Source: an uncultured Collinsella sp.
GTDB taxonomy: Bacteria > Actinomycetota > Coriobacteriia > Coriobacteriales > Coriobacteriaceae
Assembly: GCA_902464645.1 (NCBI GenBank)
Contig: CABQKL010000008.1
Coordinates: 1-35,436, forward strand
Length of the DNA: 35,436 nt
Reading direction: 5' to 3'
Within the stretch, counting starts at the first letter, position 1, and every line of letters starts with the position of its first letter. Shown here in pieces: positions 27,234 to 33,862 of this stretch. Both the position numbers and the translations under genes were made by a program. Below the pieces are notes generated by a model, which was given only the letters and a program-made list of their open reading frames with translations, was not told where the DNA came from and made no database searches.

Positions 27234-27467
27234 CAAGATTGGTGTTGGGCTAGATAAATGGGGCCATACTCGGCCCCTTTATCTGCCAACACATCTTGTT
27301 TATCGCCTCCCACGGCGATAAAGTTAGAAATGAAGTTACGCCTTCATTTCTAAGGGAAGCGACGGCGTCACTTCAAAAATCGGCGCGACGTCAGTCGCTC
27401 CCAAAAAAAGGAAAGCAATCTCATATTGGTTTTGAATCGGTGGCCTCACCGATTCGCTCTGCTTTCC
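27234..27467. other. Probable oriT region: five consecutive inverted repeats
   Basis: In 234 bp I see: (1) a 65-base hairpin 27234-27298, with CAAGAT..GTGTTGG / CCAACACATCTTG outside and AGATAAATGGGGCC / GGCCCCTTTATCT inside; (2) TATCGCC/GGCGATA 27301-27320; (3) TTAGAAATGAAG/CTTCATTTCTAA 27324-27353, a perfect 12-bp stem; (4) GCGAC..CGTC / GACGTCAGTCGC 27359-27398; (5) nested GGAAAGCA/TGCTTTCC (27410-27467) around GAATCGGTG/CACCGATTC (27434-27455). It ends 10 bp before the MobC-like gene, the normal place for an origin of transfer. The nick site cannot be located by eye. Confidence 0.6.
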
Positions 27468-27477
27468 TGGGGGCACG

Positions 27478-28065
27478 ATGAGTTGCAAGCGTCCACACAC
27501 CGTTAAGGCGACACTCACTTCTGAAGAATACGAAACGTTTTCCGCTTTGGCGGACAAGGCAGGCATGACGAAGGCCGAACTCATTCGCTATGCCTTGATT
27601 CATCGGAGTGATTCACTCGATGATCTAGTCATTTCTAAAAATGATGACGGTGGCCGCAGTAAAAAGCTGCAACCCGTTTCAGGTGATTCGGACAAAAAGC
27701 GTTCGAAGGTCATTTACGTTAAAGTCAGCGATGACGAACACGAGGCAATCTGCAAACAGGCGGATGCACTCGGTGCGACCGTCAGTGCGTATGCCCGCCG
27801 CGTGATGCTTGCCGGGAAAATCGAGAAAATCGATTTCGATATGAGCCAGGTCGCGAAAATCTATCGCGAGCTGTATCACGAGGGAACGAATCTCAATCAG
27901 CTGATGTACTTTATGAACGCACAGGGTCTTCCGGCCTACAACGAGAAAGCTGTTTTCCGCACACTCGAAAAGGTTTACCAAAATGCCCGTAAAGTCACTC
28001 TCTTCATCGAAGAGCTCGAACAGCGCTATTTCACCGATGGCGGTGAGCTCGATGACCGTCGTTAA
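27478..28065 (+). CDS. MobC-like relaxosome accessory protein
   Basis: The 195-residue protein has two ribbon-helix-helix-like parts: KATLTSEEYETFSALADKAG with MTKAELIRYALI near the N-terminus, and VIYVKVSDDEHEAICKQADA with SAYARRVMLAG at about 80-120. A MobC-type C-terminus follows (VAKIYRELYHEGTNLNQLMY). Proteins of this type bind oriT and open DNA for the relaxase. Two DNA-binding halves in one chain is longer than the usual MobC (about 110-130 residues). It lies between the repeat-rich oriT candidate and the relaxase, whose start overlaps its end by 14 bp. Confidence 0.8.
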   Translation: MSCKRPHTVKATLTSEEYETFSALADKAGMTKAELIRYALIHRSDSLDDLVISKNDDGGRSKKLQPVSGDSDKKRSKVIYVKVSDDEHEAICKQADALGATVSAYARRVMLAGKIEKIDFDMSQVAKIYRELYHEGTNLNQLMYFMNAQGLPAYNEKAVFRTLEKVYQNARKVTLFIEELEQRYFTDGGELDDRR

Positions 28066-29251
28066 GCAGAAAGGTGTTTCGTCCGAGCGCTACGCGAAGA
28101 ATGTGCGCGAGTACATTAACGGCAAGCACGCTTTGGCCCGCGGCGGCTGGAACCTCGCGAACCGAAAGTACTGGTTTTCCGAGATGGCTATGACGCGGAA
28201 GATGTTTCATCACGACAGGCCCGCGCGTGCCGGCGCGAAGAACATAACGATGCTTCATCAGGTTCTTGCGTTTCTTCCCGAGGAGTGCAGCTGCAACGGA
28301 GGCAAGATGACCCCCGATGCATGTATGGCCTACGCGGAGCAATGGCTTGCGAAACACTACCCGCATCAACAAGTGATTGTCGCCTTGCATGAGGAAAGCG
28401 ATAAGGCGGGAAAACGTTACGCGGTCCATATGGCGATTAACCGCACGGATCTTTTGACGGGTAAGCGTTGCGAGACGGGTGGGCGTCGCGGAAAGTACGA
28501 ACGCGCTGCGTGGGTTCGTGAAATGGACGAGGCCTGGAATCTCGCTCAGCTCGAAAAGGGAAAGAAGAACTCGAAGATTCGAGACCGACAGCCGCGCGAC
28601 ACTGAAAAGAAAATCGTTGAGCGGGGAGAGTACAGTTATAAAAACAATCTGCGCGAGTTGATCCATCTTGCAATCAACGAAGGTCATCCGAAGAATATGG
28701 AGCAGTTTAAAAAGTTACTTGCCTCATGGGGCGTAGACATTTTCATCAAGAACAATCGAGTCTATGCGACAGATCTCGATATCAAGGAGGCCGGCAACCC
28801 GAAGTGCACTTTCAACCTGACTCGTCTTGACGGGAGGTTTGCGGTCAAGCAACTTGAGGCGGCCTTCAAAAATAACGTGCTGGAGGCCGAGCGAGCCCTT
28901 CCTTATGAGAGGCGTTGCGAGATTTACATTCAACGGCTTAAGAAGGCGTATTCGGCGTGGGTCGAGCAGGCAAAGGCGAGCAAGGGCGTCGCCTACAATC
29001 TCTTTCCTAAGTTCATCGCACCGAAGTGCGATGAAGATCTGCTCGAGGATCCGGCGGTTCGTGATGAGCTTCTTGCCCGGCGCGGTTACGCAAGGGAGAT
29101 TCGCAACCGTTACGCCGGCTCCGTTCCCGATGCTGGCGATGACCGCGTTCGCGCCGCAGGACGAGCCCATGGTGGCAACGGCGACATCTCGCCGCAGGTC
29201 GATCGTGCGGTCGACCGAGGCGATTACGATCGCGGCGACGCGCCTCGCTAG
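28052..29251 (+). CDS. Relaxase / mobilisation nuclease
   Basis: From the ATG at 28052 (GGTGAG upstream, inside the 3' end of the MobC-like gene) the protein is 399 residues. The N-terminal part has the relaxase pattern: a possible catalytic tyrosine in SERYAKNVREYINGK, LAKHYPHQQVIVALHEESD and YAVHMAINRTD, the HUH-like metal-binding region. The usual H-x-H is reduced to V-H-M in the last motif, so the metal site is atypical. A helical middle (LRELIHLAINEGHPKNMEQF) and a basic C-terminus follow. It would nick oriT and lead the strand into a helper's channel. No coupling protein is encoded here. Confidence 0.8.
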   Translation: MTVVKQKGVSSERYAKNVREYINGKHALARGGWNLANRKYWFSEMAMTRKMFHHDRPARAGAKNITMLHQVLAFLPEECSCNGGKMTPDACMAYAEQWLAKHYPHQQVIVALHEESDKAGKRYAVHMAINRTDLLTGKRCETGGRRGKYERAAWVREMDEAWNLAQLEKGKKNSKIRDRQPRDTEKKIVERGEYSYKNNLRELIHLAINEGHPKNMEQFKKLLASWGVDIFIKNNRVYATDLDIKEAGNPKCTFNLTRLDGRFAVKQLEAAFKNNVLEAERALPYERRCEIYIQRLKKAYSAWVEQAKASKGVAYNLFPKFIAPKCDEDLLEDPAVRDELLARRGYAREIRNRYAGSVPDAGDDRVRAAGRAHGGNGDISPQVDRAVDRGDYDRGDAPR

Positions 29252-29366
29252 TTTTGGAAAGCCTATCGTCGGTGCCCTAGCGCGCTGCCATCCAGTGCCG
29301 ATTCTGCCATACTCGCAATTCGGCGAGGATGAGGAGTATGAATTGATCGGCGGGGGTCAGCCGCTC

Positions 29367-29375
29367 TGATAGAAT
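29367..29375 (+). promoter_or_regulatory. Extended -10 promoter of the small hydrophobic peptide gene
   Basis: TG-A-TAGAAT is an extended -10 element. Transcription would start near 29382, a few bases before the 5' arm of the long-range stem at 29388. TTGATC at 29343 is too far for a standard -35. Confidence 0.4.
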
Positions 29376-29387
29376 CGTCCTTGCTGT

Positions 29388-29625
29388 CGGCAGCCCTCGT
29401 GCCGGGCAGAGCCCTCCATTTGATGGGAGGTGATGCCCATGACCGATTTCACCGAGCTCGTGAAGCTCCTGACCGCTATGGTCTCGCTCCTCACGGCCCT
29501 TGTCGGCCTTTCCAAGGCACTCAAGCAGGGTTCGAAGCCCAAAAAGAAAGGCCACCGTCGCTAAGACGATGACCCAACTTCATTAAGCAACGGCTCTGCC
29601 CAGCTCTCTACAACTTGGGCTGCCG
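29388..29625 (+). ncRNA. Fold-back mRNA structure around the small peptide gene
   Basis: CGGCAGCCC (29388-29396) pairs with GGGCTGCCG (29617-29625), and GGGCAGAGCC (29404-29413) pairs with GGCTCTGCCC (29592-29601), both perfectly and in nested order, enclosing the whole 41-codon gene. In addition CCTCC (29413-29417) pairs with the Shine-Dalgarno GGAGG (29426-29430). End-to-end pairing plus a hidden ribosome binding site is the pattern of type I toxin mRNAs. Confidence 0.6.
29439..29564 (+). CDS. Small hydrophobic peptide with basic tail (type I toxin-like)
   Basis: A 41-residue peptide. Residues 4-28 (FTELVKLLTAMVSLLTALVG) form one hydrophobic, amphipathic helix; the tail (KQGSKPKKKGHRR) is strongly basic. 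GGGAGGTGA (29425-29433) is a near-ideal Shine-Dalgarno 6-7 bases from the ATG, but it is masked by a hairpin with CCTCC. Size, helix and basic tail recall membrane-acting type I toxins or holin-like peptides; a leaderless bacteriocin is an alternative. It lies between the relaxase and the metallophosphoesterase operon. No antisense RNA promoter could be pinned down by eye. Confidence 0.65.
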   Translation: MTDFTELVKLLTAMVSLLTALVGLSKALKQGSKPKKKGHRR

Positions 29626-29743
29626 TCGGCACCATTTTACCCTCCTGACGAGGAATTCGTCCATATTTCAAAAATCAAATCCTGTTCGCGCGTGGGCGTA
29701 AACTTATATAGTTGGGCAAATCCGGCAGATTGGAGCTTGAAAC

Positions 29744-29809
29744 ATGAGGGATATGCACCTCATGTCGCTCATAAAACGTCTCCTGACCTCGAGGGAGAAC
29801 GTTTTTTAG
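29744..29809 (+). CDS. Leader peptide of the metallophosphoesterase operon
   Basis: A 21-codon frame MRDMHLMSLIKRLLTSRENV-F whose ATG follows GGAG (29732-29735) at a normal 8-base distance. Its last 12 codons run through the terminator hairpin that precedes the metallophosphoesterase genes, and its TAG overlaps the T tract. A hairpin, CATGAGG/CCTCATG (29743-29764), covers its start codon. Ribosome position on this frame would decide whether the terminator forms, as in erm, cat and tet(M)-type leaders. Confidence 0.55.
   Translation: MRDMHLMSLIKRLLTSRENVF
29773..29807 (+). terminator. Attenuator terminator before the metallophosphoesterase operon
   Basis: AAAACGTCTCC (29773-29783) and GGAGAACGTTTT (29794-29805) form an 11-bp stem with one bulged A and a 10-base loop, running into TTTTTT (29802-29807). 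It lies 23 bp before the first phosphoesterase start, after the candidate promoter (TATAGT, 29707-29712). Most transcripts should therefore stop here unless it is prevented. Confidence 0.65.
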
Positions 29810-29829
29810 CGACAGAAGGAGACATAAAA

Positions 29830-30468
29830 ATGATCTGGTTTACCAGCGACACCCACTTCGGGCATGAGAACGTGCTGAAGTTCACCGACCGCCCGTGGGA
29901 GACGATTTGGCAGATGAACGACGCCATCGTCGACAACATCAACGGCAAGGTTGCCGTGGACGACGAGCTCTACATCCTGGGGGATTTCTCATTCAAGATG
30001 ACCGCCCAGGACGCCTACGGGCTGCGCAAGCAGATCGCCTGCAGGCGCATCCACCTCGTCCCGGGAAACCACGACAAGGACTGGACCCAGCCGGCGGTCG
30101 CGGGCGCCTTCACCGTGGAGCCGCCGATCTGCGTGCTCAAGATCGACGGGCAGAAGATCGTCCTGAGCCATTACCCCATGGCCGACTGGCAGGGCATGAA
30201 CCATGGATCGTGGCACCTCCACGGGCACATCCACAGCAGCGGCGGCGCGTACAACGAGTTCAACCGCAAGCAGGGCCTTCTGCGCTACGACGTCGGTTGC
30301 GATGCCAACGGGCACTCCCCGGTGAGCCTCGATGAGCTGAGGGAATGGTTCGCCGGAGTCGACGAGCCGTGCGGCCGGGTGAAATGGCCCTGGTGGGTCA
30401 ACGAGACCGGCGACAGACAGGTCGAGCGCGAGCTGGCGGCGTACAAGAGGGAAGAGGCGATCCGATGA
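29830..30468 (+). CDS. Metallophosphoesterase 1 (calcineurin-like)
   Basis: From the ATG at 29830, with AAGGAG at 29816-29821, the protein is 212 residues. The calcineurin-like metal-site motifs are complete: DTH (Asp7, His9), GDF (Asp52), GNHD (Asn80, His81), SHYP (His114) and HGHIH (His133, His135). Such enzymes cleave phosphomono- or diesters, cyclic nucleotides or nucleic acids with two metal ions. This short form resembles phosphoesterases of phages and mobile elements. It overlaps the second gene by 4 bp (ATGA), so the products should be made in fixed ratio. The substrate is unknown. Confidence 0.9.
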   Translation: MIWFTSDTHFGHENVLKFTDRPWETIWQMNDAIVDNINGKVAVDDELYILGDFSFKMTAQDAYGLRKQIACRRIHLVPGNHDKDWTQPAVAGAFTVEPPICVLKIDGQKIVLSHYPMADWQGMNHGSWHLHGHIHSSGGAYNEFNRKQGLLRYDVGCDANGHSPVSLDELREWFAGVDEPCGRVKWPWWVNETGDRQVERELAAYKREEAIR

Positions 30469-31190
30469 CGGTCTATGTGACGGGCGACATCCACGGTGGG
30501 CTCGACATGCAAAAGCTCCGAGACTGGGAGCTTGGCGATAGTCTTACCAGCGACGACTATTTCATCGTTGCCGGTGACTTTGGCTTTCCGTGGGACTTTT
30601 CTGCCGAGGAATGCGCCGACATCGCTTGGCTGGAGTCGCGCCCCTACACGGTACTGTTCGTCGACGGCAACCACGAGCGCTTCGACCACTGGGAGGAGCG
30701 TCCCATGGAACCGTGGCACGGCGGGCTGACGCAACGCCTGTCGGATACTTCGTCTATTCGGCGCCTGACGCGCGGCGAGGTCTTCGAGCTCGACGGCTCG
30801 ACGGTCTTCACCATGGGCGGTGCCACGAGCGTGGACAGGGAATACCGCGTGCCGTATTCCAGCTGGTGGCCTCAGGAGCTCCCGGACGAGCGCGAATTCG
30901 ATGCCGCGCGGGCAAGGCTCGACGAGGTCGGCTGGAAGGTCGACTGCGTCATCACCCATACCTGCGCCACGCGCATGCTCTCGCCGACGCTCTACCCGGA
31001 CCCAGGCTGGGAACGCCCCGATGTGGACCGGCTGACCGGATTCCTCGACGAGCTCGAGGACCGCCTGGACTATAAGCACTGGTATTACGGCCATTTTCAC
31101 CGAGACGGCAACCCGGACGAACGGCACACGGTGCTGTGTGACCGGATCGTGAGGCTCGGGGACAAACTCCTGCCGTGGGGTGCGTACTGA
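30465..31190 (+). CDS. Metallophosphoesterase 2
   Basis: The 241-residue protein has motifs GDIHG (Asp8, His10), GDFGF (Asp38), GNHE (Asn69, His70), a TH pair in CVITHTCA and YGHFH. The ATG overlaps the stop of gene 1 (ATGA), with GGAAGAGG as ribosome binding site. Its first residues, MTVYVTGDIHG, and the first 17 bases of the gene are almost the same as in gene 3. This marks 2 and 3 as paralogs that diverged strongly later (gene 3 has inserts and a different C-terminus). All metal ligands are kept, so it is probably active. Confidence 0.9.
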   Translation: MTVYVTGDIHGGLDMQKLRDWELGDSLTSDDYFIVAGDFGFPWDFSAEECADIAWLESRPYTVLFVDGNHERFDHWEERPMEPWHGGLTQRLSDTSSIRRLTRGEVFELDGSTVFTMGGATSVDREYRVPYSSWWPQELPDEREFDAARARLDEVGWKVDCVITHTCATRMLSPTLYPDPGWERPDVDRLTGFLDELEDRLDYKHWYYGHFHRDGNPDERHTVLCDRIVRLGDKLLPWGAY

Positions 31191-31912
31191 TGACGGTCTA
31201 TGTGACAGGCGACGTGCACGGCAGGGCCGAGTACGGGTCCAGCCGGTTTGCATTCAAAAATTGGCCGCTGGGCCGGACCCTGACGCGCGATGACGCGGTG
31301 ATCGTGGCCGGCGACTTCGGCTTTGTCTGGGACGGCTCGAATGCTGAGAGGTATTGGCTCGATTGGTTTGAGTCGAAGCCATGGACCACGTGTTTCGTAG
31401 ACGGCAACCACGAGAACCACCGGATGCTGGCAGAACTGCCGGTGCGGGAGTGGAACGGCGGCCTCGTCCATGAGGCGCGACCGCACGTGCTGCACCTCAT
31501 GCGCGGAGGGGTGTTCGATATCGACGGGTTCACAGTCCTTGCCATGGGCGGCGCCGCGAGCAACGACAGGCAGTATCGCAGGGAGGGGAGGAGCTGGTGG
31601 CCCGAGGAGATGCCGAGCGAGGAGGAGATGGGATGCTGCCGCGCCTCGCTCGACCGCGTAGGCTGGAGGGTCGACTACGTGGTGAGTCACGAGGCTCCTG
31701 CTGCCCTGGCTAGAGAGCTGTGCCGCGAGCGCGGACGTGAGTGCGGCGGGGATACGCTGCAAACTTTCCTGGGCGAGCTCGACGGGCGGCTCGACTATCG
31801 CATCTGGCTCTTCGGGCATTACCACGGCGACGAATGGCGCGACGACAGGCACCGTCTGGTCTATCGAGACATCGTGCCGATCGAAAGTGCTGCGCCCGGT
31901 TCTCAGTTCTAG
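31190..31912 (+). CDS. Metallophosphoesterase 3
   Basis: The 240-residue paralog of gene 2 has GDVHG (Asp8, His10), GDFGF, GNHEN, VSHEAP and FGHYH. Its ATG overlaps the TGA of gene 2 by one base (TGATG), so all three phosphoesterases are translationally coupled. Shared elements with gene 2 include FVDGNHE, GAxSxDRxYR, WWPxExP and LDxRLDY. The stop TAG lies inside the left arm of a strong terminator. Three different phosphoesterases in one operon suggest a complex or consecutive steps on one substrate. Confidence 0.9.
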   Translation: MTVYVTGDVHGRAEYGSSRFAFKNWPLGRTLTRDDAVIVAGDFGFVWDGSNAERYWLDWFESKPWTTCFVDGNHENHRMLAELPVREWNGGLVHEARPHVLHLMRGGVFDIDGFTVLAMGGAASNDRQYRREGRSWWPEEMPSEEEMGCCRASLDRVGWRVDYVVSHEAPAALARELCRERGRECGGDTLQTFLGELDGRLDYRIWLFGHYHGDEWRDDRHRLVYRDIVPIESAAPGSQF

Positions 31913-31945
31913 AAACCCCCTAGAAATGCTCTAGGGGGTTTCTAG
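31909..31945. terminator. Bidirectional terminator between convergent genes
   Basis: CTAGAAACCCCCTAGA (31909-31924) and TCTAGGGGGTTTCTAG (31930-31945) are exact complements around 5 bases. It reads as GGGGGTTTCT on both strands and serves both the phosphoesterase operon and the minus-strand coiled-coil gene. Confidence 0.9.
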
Positions 31946-31965
31946 AAAATTAGATGCTATGCGGC

Positions 31966-32544
31966 CTACTCGATCTTCATCTGGGTCATGGCCTCGACCT
32001 TGGCCTCGGCCGCGGCTGCCCGCTGCTCGGAGGCGGCGAGGCGGTCCTTGAGGGCGGCTACCGCGGCCATCAGGTCGTGCTGGGCCAGGAGCGCATCGCT
32101 CAGCTCGGCCTGGGCTTTCAACGCGGCGTCACGCTCGACGCGCAGGCGCTCGATCTCATCGGCCATGGCTTCAGCCTCGGCGCGGAGCTGAACGACCTGC
32201 CTGCCGAGCTCCTTAGCACGGGAGAAGTACCTGACGCTTGCGGCGTGGAGCTCGTTGTTCTCGAGCTCGAGGCTCGCGGTATCGAGCTCGAACTTCTCCT
32301 CTATAAAGGCGACCCGCTCATTGCAGTCGGCCTCAAGTCTTTCGTTCCGATCCGTCGCCTCGACGAGCTTGCGGCTGAATTCATCCACCTGGGCCATGAG
32401 CAGTGCGTTCTCGGTCATGAGGTTGCCCGTCTCGCGCAGCAGCTTCTCCCGCCATGTCGCCTCGATCCGCTCGGCGGCCTCATCGAGGACGGACTTCACG
32501 CCGGGCGTCTCGCTGATTTTTCTCTCGTTTGGGTTGTCTGTCAT
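31966..32544 (-). CDS. Coiled-coil protein of unknown function
   Basis: From the ATG at 32544 (GGAG upstream) the protein is 192 residues. Almost the whole chain is a predicted coiled coil, e.g. LRETGNLMTENALLMAQVDE, VQLRAEAEAMADEIERLRVE and AAVAALKDRLAASEQRAAAA. The N-terminus (TDNPNERKISETPGVKSVLD) may fold separately. There is no membrane segment. Long coiled coils encoded next to replication genes of mobile elements often act in partition or as KfrA-type proteins, but no helix-turn-helix is seen here. It is convergent with the phosphoesterase operon. Confidence 0.75.
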   Translation of the reverse strand: MTDNPNERKISETPGVKSVLDEAAERIEATWREKLLRETGNLMTENALLMAQVDEFSRKLVEATDRNERLEADCNERVAFIEEKFELDTASLELENNELHAASVRYFSRAKELGRQVVQLRAEAEAMADEIERLRVERDAALKAQAELSDALLAQHDLMAAVAALKDRLAASEQRAAAAEAKVEAMTQMKIE

Positions 32545-33002
32545 CGTGCGGCACTCCAATCAACAATGGGCATGGCTCCGCCATGCCGTACGGCTGGAAA
32601 CAAATACGCTGCCGCTGTTGAGTTGTGTTTGTCCTGCGCTTGGTGAGTTCTAAAAGCGTCTCAAGTCATACGTTCATGCAGGTTTTCGGTTGGAGAAATA
32701 CCGCACGTTTTCATGGTATCACGCGCCTTAAAGACCATGAATGGACGGCCATATCGATTCGTTGTAAATGGCTCCTACGACGTGTTGGTGGCGGGAGAGT
32801 GATGGCGTTAAAGATGTCGAGAATGATTATGGGATTGTTTTAGATGCGGGCATGAAAAAGGGTCGAATCGAAGTGTCTGGCCGGACGCCAATTGTCCGGG
32901 AACTGTTTCGGTTCGACCCTGTTTCATTTTACATCCGCGGCATGCTCTTATAGACGCCCGGCGATTACCGACCTTCACGACCTCGATAGTCGGGCTATGG
33001 AC
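32545..33002. other. Intergenic region with hairpins and a possible split small gene
   Basis: GGCATGGC-TCC-GCCATGCC (32569-32587) lies in the leader of the coiled-coil gene. A large two-part dyad is at 32859-32920: AGGGTCGAA/TTCGACCCT outside, CCGGAC/GTCCGG inside. The only coding signal is the frameshifted frame at 32713-32953, listed separately. Confidence 0.45.
32713..32953 (+). pseudogene. Possible small gene split by a +1 frameshift
   Basis: Frame 1 from ATG 32713 (or 32737) reads protein-like MNGRPYRFVVNGSYDVLVAGE and stops at TGA 32800-32802. Skipping one base at that TGA continues smoothly as DGVKDVENDYGIVLDAG, GRIEVSGRTPIVRELFRFDP and SFYIRGMLL to a TAG at 32951-32953. The upstream part of the second frame (PTTCWWRE) does not look like protein, so one gene with a shift fits best. 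The shift site GGGAGAG-TGA-T has a Shine-Dalgarno-like stretch in front, as in prfB, but simple mutation is more likely. No good start site is visible. Confidence 0.3.
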
Positions 33003-33389
33003 TTAAGATTTCTTGGGCTCCCAGCCGTTTTCGATTGCGGCGGGGTAGACTGCGGCGTAATTAAGCATCCAGCTGCCATCGCCCGCTTTTTGAATAAACC
33101 CTTTATCCTTCAAAGAGGTATAGGCCCGGGAGATCGTGTTCTTACTCAGGTGGTAGCGCTCCTCAATCCATTTGCTTTTTGCGTAAAAGCCCATGGCTCG
33201 TTTGTTTTTGGAAGGATTTCCAAGCTTCCATACTAGGCCGAGGATGAGGCGCTCGGCAGCGACAGTGGTGGCACAACACGCCCAGTCGGGCACCGAAATA
33301 AAATTCGCGTTATCCATTTTCCTTCTAATCTCTCGTTGCTCAGTAACATCATCGGAATATTTGTCGGAAATCGACGGTAGCTCGCTCAT
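33003..33389 (-). CDS. Winged-helix protein, possibly replication initiator or regulator
   Basis: A 128-residue protein. The centre and C-terminus form a winged helix-turn-helix: VAAERLILGLVWKLGNPSKN, KSKWIEERYHLSKNTISRAY and TSLKDKGFIQKAGDGSWMLN. It resembles plasmid replication/regulator proteins of the RepL-like or GntR-like kind in general form; a specific family was not confirmed. It starts 9 bp after the excisionase-like gene, so both are one operon. In such elements this position is often held by a protein for autonomous replication of the excised circle. Confidence 0.65.
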   Translation of the reverse strand: MSELPSISDKYSDDVTEQREIRRKMDNANFISVPDWACCATTVAAERLILGLVWKLGNPSKNKRAMGFYAKSKWIEERYHLSKNTISRAYTSLKDKGFIQKAGDGSWMLNYAAVYPAAIENGWEPKKS

Positions 33390-33398
33390 GTTTACCGC

Positions 33399-33644
33399 CT
33401 AGTCAAGGTGGGCGGTACGACCTTCGAGCTGCTTGAAAAGTTCGTAGAACGAGCTTTCAAACATGTAATTCGAGCGATGGATTTGGATGAGCTTGCCGGA
33501 CTCGCGCATAAACTTGCGCGCGGTATTTTCGCTCCAGCCAGTGAGTTCGCGGATATCGTTAACGCGGAGCAACCGATCGCACTGAGCGGCACCAGTGGGG
33601 AAAGTCGGTGTGGACGCCTGAGTGCTAATCTGTGGAGTAGCCAT
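33399..33644 (-). CDS. Excisionase-like helix-turn-helix protein
   Basis: An 81-residue protein whose residues 22-70 (CDRLLRVNDIRELTGWSENT, ARKFMRESGKLIQIHRSNYM) form a MerR/Xis-type winged helix seen in recombination directionality factors. AAAGGA precedes the ATG. It lies between the integrase and the winged-helix gene on the same strand. Its likely role is to bend DNA at the attachment ends and turn the integrase toward excision. A structured leader lies upstream. Confidence 0.75.
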   Translation of the reverse strand: MATPQISTQASTPTFPTGAAQCDRLLRVNDIRELTGWSENTARKFMRESGKLIQIHRSNYMFESSFYELFKQLEGRTAHLD

Positions 33645-33666
33645 GATGAGCTATCCTTTCAATGAG

Positions 33667-33725
33667 GGCCCTCCCTGTGCTTGTAAGACTTACCAGGTTC
33701 ATAAGCACTTGGGGGGCCGCTTTTT
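33667..33725. other. Long imperfect stem-loop between integrase and excisionase genes
   Basis: GGCCC-T-CCC (33667-33675) pairs with GGGGGGCC (33711-33718) with one bulge, then GTGCTT (33677-33682) pairs with AAGCAC (33703-33708); inside, GTAAG-A-CTTAC (33683-33693). Read on the plus strand it ends in GCTTTTT, a strong terminator. Read on the minus strand it is a structured leader 23 bases before the excisionase gene. TATAGT on the minus strand (33734-33729) could start a transcript exactly at its edge. Confidence 0.6.
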
Positions 33726-33862
33726 ATGACTATATGCGTAGCCATCTGACAGCTTTAGAATCTATTAAAACTCATTAGATGTCAATCAAATAAAGCGTCT
33801 ACCTGCGGAAATAGTAGTATAGTACCGTAATATTATTGATGAAACGATGAATGAATAACATG

